Positions 26,517 to 36,420 of a DNA stretch of 64,000 bases are shown here, in pieces. Source of the stretch: Amazonocrinis nigriterrae CENA67. GTDB taxonomy: Bacteria > Cyanobacteriota > Cyanobacteriia > Cyanobacteriales > Nostocaceae. A program made the position numbers and the translations under genes. Numbering within the stretch: the first letter of the stretch is position 1; each line of letters begins with the position of its first letter. The DNA lies in NCBI RefSeq assembly GCF_016056305.1, contig NZ_JAECZC010000026.1, forward strand, positions 11,104 to 75,103. Direction: 5' to 3'. The notes under the pieces are model-generated. The model was not told the origin of the DNA and did no database searches. It was given only the letters and a program-made list of their open reading frames with translations.

Positions 26517-27440
26517 CTTCTTTTACCAATATTTATTGATTATTGTTGAGAAATATGAGCCAAAGAGACTTCTGCCCATCAAAAAATCAAATTGAGGACA
26601 TCAGTCAACTCCAGATATGAGACAGATGAGTTGTTTATTGGGCATTCAAGCACGCGGAAGTCATGAAAATTTTTGCCTGTCCACTCAGCTATTATCAATC
26701 AAAAGATTATTTTTATTTATTTGGAATATTCTACAAATAGCTAATGGATATCTCAGACAATCATTTTTGAAAATATACACTATCGGAATTTATATCTAAT
26801 TCCAGAAAATCTTAATGCAAAATGTGATGGTTTTCAAAAAATATTTCTAAACATTACTTGGCTTTTGCAGAGATTTAAATTGGCAAAAGACAAGCATTGC
26901 ACAAATCTTTAGTTTTGATTAACTTTCTCTAAATTACTTGTGTAAGTTGAAACCGCCTTTTGATGACTTTTACGATAAAATTACCATATAAGCTCCGAAT
27001 CTTACAATAACTAATGTTGAAAATTTTCTTAAATACAGTATAGGCTCACAATTTTTGTAGAGAAATGTAAATATAGCTTTAAAAACCACTTTCAGACGAG
27101 TATTGTATACTTGCGGTAGGAATTTGGCAGGGGTAAAATGCCCACTAAAGTAGAAAAGGCAACAGTTTTTAACTTAATTAAGTGGGTCTATTGAAAAGCA
27201 GATAGTTTTTTCTTTTTGTGAAGGATAAAAGCAGTTTTCCATAGGTTGAGGACTAACTGTCAAATTGGGCAATTTAGGTATTTCAGAATGTTTTGGAACG
27301 CCAGGTAAAGGAACTAGGCCCTGGCGTCAGTGTAAACACAAAAGTAGCTTTCCGTACTCTAAGGCATACTGCTAAGTTATGAGTCTTGTAGTTGACGCAA
27401 ATAAATCTAGACTTGAGTTCTTAGCCTTAACCCTTCTAAA
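26517..27440. other. AT-rich intergenic region
   Basis: 924 bp between divergently transcribed genes with no supported coding sequence. The only structure noticed is an inverted pair ACGCCAGG (27298-27305) / CCTGGCGT (27320-27327). A single 60-codon open frame here (26617-26799) has no family features. Confidence 0.45.
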
Positions 27441-28733
27441 TTGCTTCAATTAACAAATTTAGTTATGTTGACATATAACTTTTTAGTTCAAGTAGCCAAT
27501 AGCTACGGACTTTCTGCCCAACAGATGGAAGTATTCCTATTGAAGTTTGGGGAAAACAAGCCTAATGAGGAGATTACCAAACAACTGAGCATCAAGAGAG
27601 ATGCCTATCTCAAGAGAATGAGTGAGGTTTACAAGAAATTTAAGATTAATGGGCAAAACCGAGGAAAAGAGCAACAGCTACGAGACTTGCTGATTGCTAA
27701 ATCCCAACAACAATCTCAATTAAAATCAGATTTTACTATTTCTGTACCTACAAGAATAATTAAACCAAGACAGCCAATATCTCAACAAGTACAACTTATT
27801 GCTCTACCAGAAAGTGATCTACAAAAGCTAGCTCAGCAGATGAGAGCCTGGTTTGATACTTTGGGCTATCATTTCGAGAGGTATCAGGTAGAACAAGAAA
27901 ACTATTTTGAATGGCTAATTAACGTGCCAGCATCGCGGGGATATATACGTATTTTGGTAAGAGGAATAGAGGGAGAAGCACAAATTAGTGATGTGATGGC
28001 TTTAAAGCAGACTTTAAATAAACAAAACACCGACCAAGGATGGTTAATATCTCTTCGCCGTATTAGCCAAGCAGCGCGAATAGAAGTGAAAAAACAAGAA
28101 AATAAAGAACGTCTCCTTTGCTATACATTTGACGAATTACTCGATAAAGATGCTGATTTTAGTCGTTATTTTAACTGGCTGGAAAATGAAGTCAAACTTC
28201 GATGCATTGATCAAATGTATATTCCTTTACTTAATACTAGTGAAGAACTTGATCCAATCAAACACAAAAGGATAGTAAGTCCTCATAATCGACAAAATGG
28301 TTGGCTTGACGAATACATTGATCTCTGGCTTGATGACCCAAGCAAACAGCATATTTCAATTTTGGGAGAGTTCGGTATGGGCAAGACTAATTTTGCCTTT
28401 CACTACGCTTGGACTGCACTGCAACGCTATCAAAATGCTCAAAGACACGGCTTAGAACGTCCACGCCTACCCTTAATTATACTACTGCAAGACTTTGCCA
28501 AAGTAGTAAGTGTGGAATCTTTATTTTGTGAATTTTTCTTTCGCAAACACGAGATTCCTTTACCAGGGTATTCTGCATTTGAACAACTCAATCGCATGGG
28601 CAAACTTCTGTTAATTCTCGATGGATTCGACGAAATGGCGCTCAGAATGGATAAGCAGCAAATAACTAACAATTTCTGTGAACTGACAAAGCTCGCGGTT
28701 CCTGGTGCTAAAGTCATTGTCACTTGTCACTAA
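27441..28733 (+). CDS. Truncated NACHT (STAND) NTPase
   Basis: N-terminal part of a STAND-class signalling NTPase. Residues about 10-85 form an HTH-like domain (SYGLSAQQMEVFLLKF). A middle domain (about 125-270) resembles the segment found before NACHT in many cyanobacterial proteins, including FDTLGYHFERYQVEQENYFE and IDQMYIPL. The NACHT core has Walker A GEFGMGKTN near residue 313 and Walker B LLLILDGFDE near 396. The protein then stops at VIVTCH, where relatives continue through the rest of the NACHT module into a repeat sensor. Both the remaining ATPase elements and the sensor are absent. A GGGAGTA tandem repeat begins 17 bp downstream. It is either a gene broken by rearrangement or a minimal variant. 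Confidence 0.75.
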   Translation: MLQLTNLVMLTYNFLVQVANSYGLSAQQMEVFLLKFGENKPNEEITKQLSIKRDAYLKRMSEVYKKFKINGQNRGKEQQLRDLLIAKSQQQSQLKSDFTISVPTRIIKPRQPISQQVQLIALPESDLQKLAQQMRAWFDTLGYHFERYQVEQENYFEWLINVPASRGYIRILVRGIEGEAQISDVMALKQTLNKQNTDQGWLISLRRISQAARIEVKKQENKERLLCYTFDELLDKDADFSRYFNWLENEVKLRCIDQMYIPLLNTSEELDPIKHKRIVSPHNRQNGWLDEYIDLWLDDPSKQHISILGEFGMGKTNFAFHYAWTALQRYQNAQRHGLERPRLPLIILLQDFAKVVSVESLFCEFFFRKHEIPLPGYSAFEQLNRMGKLLLILDGFDEMALRMDKQQITNNFCELTKLAVPGAKVIVTCH

Positions 28734-29067
28734 ACTCTCAAGAAACACAGGGAGTAGGGAGTAGGGAGTAGGGAGTGGGGGAAGAAAGTGTTTCTTTTAT
28801 ATTTTGCGGGAGCGAAGAACGCGCCCGTGGGAGGCTCAAATCTTGCACCTGATTTTGAGTACGCCTTGAACTTAAGTTCAAGGCTTATAGCTAAAGTCCG
28901 TTAAAACAGACTGAAATTTATGTTTAGTAAGCTAATCGCAAACTTCGGCTTTGAGCCTGTGAAATTTATTTCTTGGCGGTCAATTGGGCAGGTGCAAGAT
29001 TTGAGTAAACTAAAAATAAAGCGATCGCACTATTGGCGTATTTACTGATGATGAGTTTAGACAAGAT
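28734..29067. repeat. Intergenic region with GGGAGTA tandem repeats
   Basis: GGGAGTA is repeated about four times (28750-28777) right after the truncated NACHT frame, followed by unremarkable sequence. I could not recognise any continuation of the NACHT protein in this interval. Confidence 0.55.
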
Positions 29068-30624
29068 TCAAGGTGAACCAAACCCTCCGCCTCCAGGGGT
29101 TTCTATCACAAAAACATCCCCAGGTTTCATCTGTACTGTGGCTATACTGTCTAAATTTTCTTGGGTTCCATCGTGACGTTGTATCCAGTTGCGTCCAACT
29201 TGTCCCGGTTCTGCACCATTTAACCCAAAGGGAGGAATTAACCTATGGTTAGAGAGAATATTAGCTGTCATAGGTTCTAAAAAGCGGATGCGGCGAACAA
29301 CTCCATCACCACCTGAATGTTCTCCTTTACCTCCACTATCAGAACGCAAACTAAAGCTTTCTACGAGTACAGGGTAGCGGGTTTCTAATACTTCTGGATC
29401 GGTCAAGCGGGAGTTAGTCATGTGAGTATGAACTGCATCGGTACCATCAAAATTAACTCCTGCTCCTGAACCACCGCAGATGGTTTCATAATATTGATAG
29501 CGTTCATTACCAAAGGTAAAATTATTCATCGTTCCCTGAGAAGCAGCCATCACACCCAACGCTCCATATAAAGAATCGACAATGGTTTGGGAAGTTTCCA
29601 CATTACCAGCTACTACTGCGGCTGGGTAGGTTGGGTTCAACATACAACCTTCAGGAATAATAATTTCTAAAGGTTTCAGACATCCGGCATTCAAGGGAAT
29701 ACTATCATCAACCAAAGTGCGGAAGACATATAAAACTGCTGCTTGAGTAACAGCTTTAGGAGCATTAAAGTTACTATTTAATTGACCAGATGTGCCAGTA
29801 AAATCAATAGTAGCACTGCGTTTTCCACGGTCAATAATCACTTGAACTTGAATTTTTGCCCCGCTATCCATTTGATAAATAAATGAACCATCTTTGAGAA
29901 CATCAATTGCTTGCCTCACTGATTCTTCAGCATTGTCTTGCACAAATTGCATATATGCTTGGACTGTTTCCGATCCATATTGACCAACCATTTTCAGCAG
30001 TTCTTTAACTCCTCTTTCATTAGCAGCAATTTGTGCTTTGAAATCGGCTATATTTTGGTCAGGATTACGTGCAGGATAAGTATGATTTGCGAGTAAATGT
30101 CTGACTTGAGTCTCTTGAAAATTTCCCTGTTTAACCAAGAGAAAATTATCAAAAAGAATTCCTTCTTCTTCTACTGTGGTACTGTGGGGAGGCATGGAAC
30201 CGGGAGTGATACCCCCAATATCGGCTTGATGTCCGCGAGAAGCAACGTAGAAGAGGGGAGTAGGATTATTTTTGCTAGTTTCCAGGAAGACGGGGGTTAT
30301 GGCTGTAACATCAGGAAGGTGAGTTCCACCGTTATAGGGATTGTTGGATAGATAGACATTGCCTGGTTTTATGGTGTCGGCTTTGTCATTAATTAAACTG
30401 CGGACGCTTTCACTCATTGACCCCAAATGTACGGGAATATGGGGAGCATTAGCGACTAATAAGCCTGAAGAATCGAAAATGGCGCAGGAGAAATCTAGCC
30501 TTTCTTTAATATTGACTGATGCGGCAGTGTTTTGTAGAACAATTCCCATTTGTTCGGCAATGAATTGATAGAGATTTTTGAATATTTCTAAACGAACGGG
30601 GTCGGGTTGAGATGTGGTATACAT
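29068..30624 (-). CDS. hyuB: Hydantoinase B / 5-oxoprolinase B subunit
   Basis: 518-residue HyuB-type subunit of the ATP-dependent hydantoinase/oxoprolinase family, which opens cyclic amides such as 5-oxoproline to glutamate. It starts with DPVRLEIFKNLYQFIAEQMG, has the conserved DVTAITPVF and RGHQADIGGITPGSMPPHST segments, and ends with TPGGGGFGSP, typical of a complete C-terminus. Length is normal for the free subunit. It lies 101 bp after the A subunit on the same strand. Many organisms fuse the two subunits, but here they are separate genes. Confidence 0.9.
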   Translation of the reverse strand: MYTTSQPDPVRLEIFKNLYQFIAEQMGIVLQNTAASVNIKERLDFSCAIFDSSGLLVANAPHIPVHLGSMSESVRSLINDKADTIKPGNVYLSNNPYNGGTHLPDVTAITPVFLETSKNNPTPLFYVASRGHQADIGGITPGSMPPHSTTVEEEGILFDNFLLVKQGNFQETQVRHLLANHTYPARNPDQNIADFKAQIAANERGVKELLKMVGQYGSETVQAYMQFVQDNAEESVRQAIDVLKDGSFIYQMDSGAKIQVQVIIDRGKRSATIDFTGTSGQLNSNFNAPKAVTQAAVLYVFRTLVDDSIPLNAGCLKPLEIIIPEGCMLNPTYPAAVVAGNVETSQTIVDSLYGALGVMAASQGTMNNFTFGNERYQYYETICGGSGAGVNFDGTDAVHTHMTNSRLTDPEVLETRYPVLVESFSLRSDSGGKGEHSGGDGVVRRIRFLEPMTANILSNHRLIPPFGLNGAEPGQVGRNWIQRHDGTQENLDSIATVQMKPGDVFVIETPGGGGFGSP

Positions 30625-30725
30625 TTTGAATTATATCTTTTTGAGATTACATGAAAGGAAAAATTATGGAATTTGCTGTGGCTAAGAACAAATTTTAGAA
30701 TGTTTTCCCAGTACCCATCAGCAGT

Positions 30726-32819
30726 TTACAGACGTTGTAAAACTAAATGATTTTGTTCAGTTAATTTTGCTATCCAGTCAGGTTCAACTACAATGGTGCT
30801 GATTTTTTCGATGATGATGGCAGGCCCATTAATACTATCTTCTGGTTGTAAATCTTCGCGTCGATAAACGGGAGTATCATGCCATTGATCAGCCGTAAAC
30901 ATTCTTACTGTTTCAACAGATTGGGGTATTTGGTTGAGAGGACGGGTACGAGAAATAATTGGTTCTTCAGGAGTATCCATTTTTTGAATAACTTCTACTG
31001 TGACGGATTCAACAATTAATTTTTTTGCTGATTGAATGAAACCGTAACGAGATTGATGTTCAACTTCAAATTTGTGTTTCATTACTGCTAGATTTGAAGA
31101 AAAATCAATTGTCAAAGTAGAATTCGTACCCTCATATTTTAAATTCACTTTTTGGACTACTTCTTCAAGACTTGTTTGATTGTTGCTAATTTCACTTCTG
31201 GCTGCGGTTTCTAAGAACTCCATTAACTGCAATAATTGAGGAATTAATTCTTCAGTTAAAGGTTGTTCTACTCCTGTAACTCTGGTAGCCTGGACATCAG
31301 CTAATCCCATACCATAAGCTGAGAGAACACCAGCATAAGGGTGAAGAAATATCTTTTTCATGCCTAATGTATCGGCAATTAAACAAGCAACTTGCCCGCC
31401 TGCACCGCCAAAACAACAAAGCACATATTCGGTAACGTCATAACCTCGTTGGAGACTAATTTTTTTAATGGCATTTGCCATATTTTCGACAGCAATGGCA
31501 ATAAATCCCGCTGCTACTTGTTCAGGAGTACGATGATTTCCTGTGACAGTTGCAATATCTTGGGCTAGTTGAGTAAATTTATGAATGACAATATCTTTAT
31601 CTAGGGGTAAATTGCCATCAGTTCCAAAGACAGAAGGAAAATATTGAGGATAAATTTTACCTAACATCACATTAGCATCTGTCACTGCTAATGGCCCACC
31701 ACGACGATAACAAGCAGGGCCAGGATTTGAACCAGCCGATTCTGGCCCAACACGATAACTAGAACCATCAAAAAAGAGAATTGAACCACCACCCGCTGCA
31801 ATAGTGTTAATTGCTAATACGGGAACTCGCATCCGCGCCCCAGCAATTTCGGAATCTAGTTGGCGTTCATACTCTCCTTTAAAGTGGGCAACGTCTGTAC
31901 TTGTTCCACCCATATCGAAGGTAATAACTAAATCAAAACCTGCTCTTTTGCTAGTTTGTACTGCGCCAACAATACCACCAGCAGGCCCACTTAAAATACT
32001 ATCTTTTCCTTGAAATTGTTCGGCATCAGTTAAGCCACCATCAGATTTCATAAACATTAATCTGATATTTGGTAACTGACTAGATACTTCGTTGACATAG
32101 CGCCGCAAAATTGGAGTCAGATAAGCATCTACGACTGTTGTATCTCCTCGACTTACCAACTTCATTAAAGGGCTAACTTGATGAGATATGGAGATTTGAG
32201 TAAAGCCAATTTCTTGGGCAATTTGGGCTATTTGTTGTTCATGGTTAGGATAGCGATCGCTGTGCATTAAAACAATTGCACAACTGCGAATTCCTGTGTG
32301 GTAAACTGCTTGTAAGTCTTTTTTTACTTGCTCTATATTTACAGGAATTAATTCTTGACCATTAGCATCGTAGCGTTCATCTACCTCAATGACTTGTTCA
32401 TAAAGCATTGTAGGTAAAATGATATGACGCGCAAAGATATGTGGGCGATTTTGGTAGCCAATTCGCAACGCATCTTTAAAGCCTTTGGTAATGAGTAAAA
32501 CGACGCGATCGCCATGTCTTTCCAACAGTGCATTTGTTGCCACTGTTGTCCCCATTTTCACTACTTCTATTGCTTCATAAGGAATAACTTCATCATTTGC
32601 AAGCCCAATGATATCTCGGATACCTTGGATAACTGCATCTTGATATTGTTCAGGTTTTTCGGAAAGTAATTTATATACTATTACCCATTCTTTGTTAGCA
32701 AGAGGAACAATCAAAAAACGTTCGGTATGGCTTGATAGTCTATCTATAATTGCTTGATTATTAGTCACAGCAACAATATCTGTAAATGTACCACCACGGT
32801 CAGCAAATACCTTTAACAT
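30726..32819 (-). CDS. hyuA: Hydantoinase A / 5-oxoprolinase A subunit
   Basis: 697-residue ATP-binding subunit with actin-like ATPase fold. The first phosphate loop is FADRGGTFTDIV at the extreme N-terminus, the second is FDMGGTSTDVA near residue 300, and VKMGTTVATNALLERHGDRV is the usual core motif. It pairs with the downstream B subunit. Probable role: ATP-dependent hydrolysis of 5-oxoproline (gamma-glutamyl/glutathione turnover) or a related cyclic imide. The substrate is not deducible. Full length, with no lesion. Confidence 0.9.
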   Translation of the reverse strand: MLKVFADRGGTFTDIVAVTNNQAIIDRLSSHTERFLIVPLANKEWVIVYKLLSEKPEQYQDAVIQGIRDIIGLANDEVIPYEAIEVVKMGTTVATNALLERHGDRVVLLITKGFKDALRIGYQNRPHIFARHIILPTMLYEQVIEVDERYDANGQELIPVNIEQVKKDLQAVYHTGIRSCAIVLMHSDRYPNHEQQIAQIAQEIGFTQISISHQVSPLMKLVSRGDTTVVDAYLTPILRRYVNEVSSQLPNIRLMFMKSDGGLTDAEQFQGKDSILSGPAGGIVGAVQTSKRAGFDLVITFDMGGTSTDVAHFKGEYERQLDSEIAGARMRVPVLAINTIAAGGGSILFFDGSSYRVGPESAGSNPGPACYRRGGPLAVTDANVMLGKIYPQYFPSVFGTDGNLPLDKDIVIHKFTQLAQDIATVTGNHRTPEQVAAGFIAIAVENMANAIKKISLQRGYDVTEYVLCCFGGAGGQVACLIADTLGMKKIFLHPYAGVLSAYGMGLADVQATRVTGVEQPLTEELIPQLLQLMEFLETAARSEISNNQTSLEEVVQKVNLKYEGTNSTLTIDFSSNLAVMKHKFEVEHQSRYGFIQSAKKLIVESVTVEVIQKMDTPEEPIISRTRPLNQIPQSVETVRMFTADQWHDTPVYRREDLQPEDSINGPAIIIEKISTIVVEPDWIAKLTEQNHLVLQRL

Positions 32820-33001
32820 TTTTCTATTTATTTATTGGTGTTTGGTATATAAATAGAGTAGCCGAGAGATAAACAGTATTTCTACTTCAAGCGTGGAAGA
32901 TTTTGACGACAGGTGTAGATAACTGATATCGCACTAACTATAAAAAAGGGTTCTTCCCCATTCCCGACTCCCTACTCCCTACTCCTCTAATTAGCAGTTT
33001 G

Positions 33002-34834
33002 TCAAATTGTCCATTGCCATTTTTGCTGTTGTGTATTCCATTTTACAGCCACTATCTCCGCTGGAGGATTCAGGCGATCGCCATTTTGATCAAACTGTAT
33101 ATTTCCTGTAACACCCTTTACTTGTTTTTTATCTTTTTTGAAATATAAATTCATATCTGCAAGTAAAGATTGGCTATCTTGACTATGATATTTTTCTAGA
33201 GTTTTCAAAATTATTAATACCGAGTCAAAAGCTGTTGCACTGCGCCAATTTAAATTTTCTTCTCCCCATAATTGAGCGCCTATTTGACAAAAACTTTGAG
33301 CTACATGATTCTTAGAGCTATTGCAGCCATTTTCTTGACTATGCCAATGCCAAGGAACACAAGCAATTATCTGACAATTATCTGGACTAATGGAATGAGA
33401 TTGGCTGTGTTCATGAATCCAATGCAAAACATTCTCTTGATAAAATGTCGCCGTCCCAGCTATTAAACAATTATCAATATTTAATCTACTAATGAGTGCA
33501 GCATTATTGAGAGAATTAGGTTCAATTCCTCCATCGGGAATTACAATAATGATATCTGCACCCTCTTGCTTAATATGTTTTATATATTTTTGTACTTGAT
33601 AATAGGATTCACTAATATAACTACATTCTTCTAAAAAAATGAAGTTATTTTTATATTGTTCTAGATATTTTTTAATACTGTTTCTATAAGAAGTACTATA
33701 AAGGCTATTTTGATTATAAATAATTGCTAATTTTGATGGACTAATAGAGGAATATTTTTGCATCAAATAATTAGCTAATTTATCAGCATTAATCATATCT
33801 GGAGTAGTCAATCTAAAAAAAGAGACTAAAGATAAATTGGAAAGTTCATTAGATGTACTACTAGAATTTACTAGAACTAACCCCTTTTGGGCATAAAATT
33901 GTAATGCATTTTTGGTCATTTCGCTTGAGTAATGACCGATAATAGCGATTAAATTTAATGGTTGTGCTAATTCAGCTAGTTTTTCCGCTGTTTGATTGTA
34001 GGGACTGTATAAATTGTTGGGGTCATTAACAATTAGAATTTGTAAAGCTATTTTAGTAGATATTAAACTAAAAAACATTTGTGGTTTAATATTATCTAAA
34101 TTTATCTCTTGATCCAAAGCAATTTTTTCAAAGCTGAGGAAATTAACTTGTAATTGTATTTGAGCTATCCCTCGTAAAGTTTCAGCAGCGATGTTACCTT
34201 GATTATGATAAAACGGTACAACGACAGCTAAAGTATAAATTTTAATGCCATTTTCTTGTAAATGCAGTTTTTTATATTCGATTAAAGAATTATTAATATA
34301 AATTAAGACTTCGGGGTTACCACTGCCATAAAGCTTTATTTCTTGATTCCATGCCATTAAAAAATATTGCAAAGCTTGATAATAAAGACCTAATTGGTAA
34401 AACTTGGTAGCTTCAATTTGAAATTGAACAATTTCTTGATTAGGTGGGTAAAGAAAAAATTGCCTACCAAAACTTCCTTGAAAATTATCACTGTTTAATT
34501 GAGGGGCAGGATTCAATTTATAACCATTGCGTAGATCAAGTAAAAAATTCATAATTTTGACCCAATTCCCGGCTATTTCCTCTTGGTCAACCTTCATTAA
34601 CTCCGCTATTTTCGGATAAATATTATTAGTCAGTCTGTCCCCAATATTTTGGTGACGCAGCTTGCTCATCTCTGCTATTTGTTGCCGAGAAAAACCTAGC
34701 AAACATTGACAAATAATTAGTTTATCTAGTTCAGTGAGGATTGCCTTTTTATTTGCGAAAGCGTTTAAATTATGCAAGAAAAGTTCAATATTAATCGCTA
34801 GCTTTTCTATTACTTCCAAACAAGCTTGACACAT
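33002..34834 (-). CDS. Cytosolic protein with N-terminal HTH and periplasmic-binding-protein-like domain
   Basis: 610 residues without a signal peptide. Residues 20-95 form an HTH-like domain (FSRQQIAEMSKLRHQNIGDR) similar to the N-terminal module of cyanobacterial vMAP/STAND-associated proteins. A helical middle segment follows (about 130-190). Residues about 205-605 have the two-lobed fold of Leu/Ile/Val-type ligand-binding receptors (VVVPFYHNQGNIAAETLRGI, LIAIIGHYSSEMTKNALQFY, DIIIVIPDGGIEPNSL). Binding domains of this kind usually act outside the membrane, so an intracellular one probably senses a metabolite. No effector domain is fused. Function is inference. Confidence 0.65.
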   Translation of the reverse strand: MCQACLEVIEKLAINIELFLHNLNAFANKKAILTELDKLIICQCLLGFSRQQIAEMSKLRHQNIGDRLTNNIYPKIAELMKVDQEEIAGNWVKIMNFLLDLRNGYKLNPAPQLNSDNFQGSFGRQFFLYPPNQEIVQFQIEATKFYQLGLYYQALQYFLMAWNQEIKLYGSGNPEVLIYINNSLIEYKKLHLQENGIKIYTLAVVVPFYHNQGNIAAETLRGIAQIQLQVNFLSFEKIALDQEINLDNIKPQMFFSLISTKIALQILIVNDPNNLYSPYNQTAEKLAELAQPLNLIAIIGHYSSEMTKNALQFYAQKGLVLVNSSSTSNELSNLSLVSFFRLTTPDMINADKLANYLMQKYSSISPSKLAIIYNQNSLYSTSYRNSIKKYLEQYKNNFIFLEECSYISESYYQVQKYIKHIKQEGADIIIVIPDGGIEPNSLNNAALISRLNIDNCLIAGTATFYQENVLHWIHEHSQSHSISPDNCQIIACVPWHWHSQENGCNSSKNHVAQSFCQIGAQLWGEENLNWRSATAFDSVLIILKTLEKYHSQDSQSLLADMNLYFKKDKKQVKGVTGNIQFDQNGDRLNPPAEIVAVKWNTQQQKWQWTI

Positions 34835-35151
34835 CTTGAGATATCATCTATATCATCATAAAAAGATGATAGCCTAATTTTTACATCAGGTTATCCTCAT
34901 TTGTAGAAATAATTTCTACAGATGAGGAACATACTAAAGCTTGGTATCAACAGATTGCAATGTCGAGCAAATCAATAACTCTTATATTCTATAGAACTTA
35001 CACAAAACTAGAACTTGTAGCAGCAATTCATGTAGATGCAAAGCAGCTTCCCGCAGGGTATTGCTGCTACGTGAAAATAAGGGTTTTCGCTAGACACAAA
35101 AGCGCAAAAAATTTCCCAACCTTAATTGGGGTAGTGCAGACTGGATCAGGA
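34835..35151. other. Intergenic region, no features
   Basis: 317 bp between two minus-strand genes. It is AT-rich with a short GATGATA palindromic cluster near 34845-34875, probably upstream signals of the HTH/binding-protein gene. Nothing else is supported. Confidence 0.35.
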
Positions 35152-35907
35152 TTATGTCAGTTTATGTTTGAAAGCTAAACTTGAGATGAATAGACCTAGT
35201 AAACCTAGAAGACCATTAGTAGAATTATGCTCAGGAACAGGTGCAGCAATAGGAACTTGACGAATGGTAAAGGAATTATAGAAATTGTTGCCATCTAAAT
35301 CATCAGGGACATCAACAGAAAATGTAAAATCAATAGATTCCCCAGGAGCGACACTTCCCCCAGACCACAAAAGATTGAAAGAACCATCCTGAATGAGTTG
35401 CGTAAACTTAGATGAGGTTGGTTGTGGGTCAGAACCAGAATCATTGAAGTCGAAATCTGGAATTGCAAAGCCAAAGGGGACTAAAATTAATTCAGGTGGT
35501 GCAAACTCATCATTCAATCCAAAACCAATTTTGAGGTTAAAACCATCCCAGATAGAACTAGTATTATTCACAACTGTTTCAGTAAAAAAATACTCAGTTG
35601 TTCCTCCCGAAGGTTCAACGAACAGTTTGGTATCGATGGGAGCTATAGTTTGAAAAGTTTTAGGAGTACAAGATAAGCCAGGAAAGTTAAGGATTTGATT
35701 CGGGCTGGGAGATACACTATTGTTGTTATTTGGAAATGGCGTTGTCACTGGAGTTTGAAGTTGTGGACACAGTACATCACCTAAACCTGCTCCTATCGGT
35801 GGACTGATGTCAGTAACGGTACGAGCTTGTGAGACTCCGCTTAAGTATAAAGAAATTGTTAAAGTCGTCATGAGGGTTCGACTTATTTGTTTGATTGTTT
35901 GATACAT
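35152..35907 (-). CDS. Secreted PEP-CTERM-type protein
   Basis: 251 residues from the start at 35907 (MYQTIKQISRTLM), chosen because a signal peptide follows immediately (LTISLYLSGVSQA). The body is rich in Asn, Ser, Pro and Phe with no enzymatic motif. The C-terminus has the tripartite PEP-CTERM organisation: VPEH, a hydrophobic helix GLLGLLGLFISSLAF, and a basic end KHKL. This directs exosortase processing and surface display or exopolysaccharide association. Stand-alone gene with an unknown ligand. Confidence 0.7.
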   Translation of the reverse strand: MYQTIKQISRTLMTTLTISLYLSGVSQARTVTDISPPIGAGLGDVLCPQLQTPVTTPFPNNNNSVSPSPNQILNFPGLSCTPKTFQTIAPIDTKLFVEPSGGTTEYFFTETVVNNTSSIWDGFNLKIGFGLNDEFAPPELILVPFGFAIPDFDFNDSGSDPQPTSSKFTQLIQDGSFNLLWSGGSVAPGESIDFTFSVDVPDDLDGNNFYNSFTIRQVPIAAPVPEHNSTNGLLGLLGLFISSLAFKHKLT

Positions 35908-35940
35908 GTTTACTTGTGGTAAATTTTTCAAGCAAATCAT

Positions 35941-36420
35941 ACCAGAATTTAGGTATTAATCGGAATGATTCTGGTATCGTTTGGTATCAATGTAATTGTC
36001 AAACGTGGCGCTCTTGTTATTTCTGGAATGTGCTGGGCTTGAGTGCATAATTCAATTGGGCAAGCCCTTATTTAAATTTCTTCAAAGAAAAAAAATTGAG
36101 TCTTCTGGAGTCATAAATCAGGATTTCATAATTAATTTACCGCCCTGAATATTCTTCTTCTATGAATAACTCCGTTTTGCCCAAGATATAGTGTGCGTTA
36201 GGCTGTCATGCCATTCCACCCCAGAATTACTAGATGAATTTTAATCGGAGACTCCATAATTAATTATGGGCTGTTTTGATATTCTTTTAAAGAAAAACTC
36301 AATCGCACAAAAATACTACAGTTTTTTTCTAAAAATCAGGTTTTTATTTATTGTTTATATTATAGTAATGCCAGTTGGTATAAGATTTTGAACGCTGGCT
36401 CACAGGATGTATTAGTCACT
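35941..36420. other. Intergenic region with perfect palindrome
   Basis: About 480 bp between divergent genes. It contains the perfect 16-bp palindrome CCATAATTAATTATGG (36254-36269), a possible operator, about 150 bp before the hydrolase start. No ORF is credible. Confidence 0.4.

Noticed and set aside
29189-30568. Plus-strand open frames opposite hyuB
   Set aside because: Shadows of the strongly conserved HyuB coding sequence.
31719-31735. GGATTTGAACC, like a tRNA T-arm
   Set aside because: It is part of the hyuA coding sequence (GSNPGPACY), with no cloverleaf around it. No tRNA or rRNA gene was recognised anywhere in the window.
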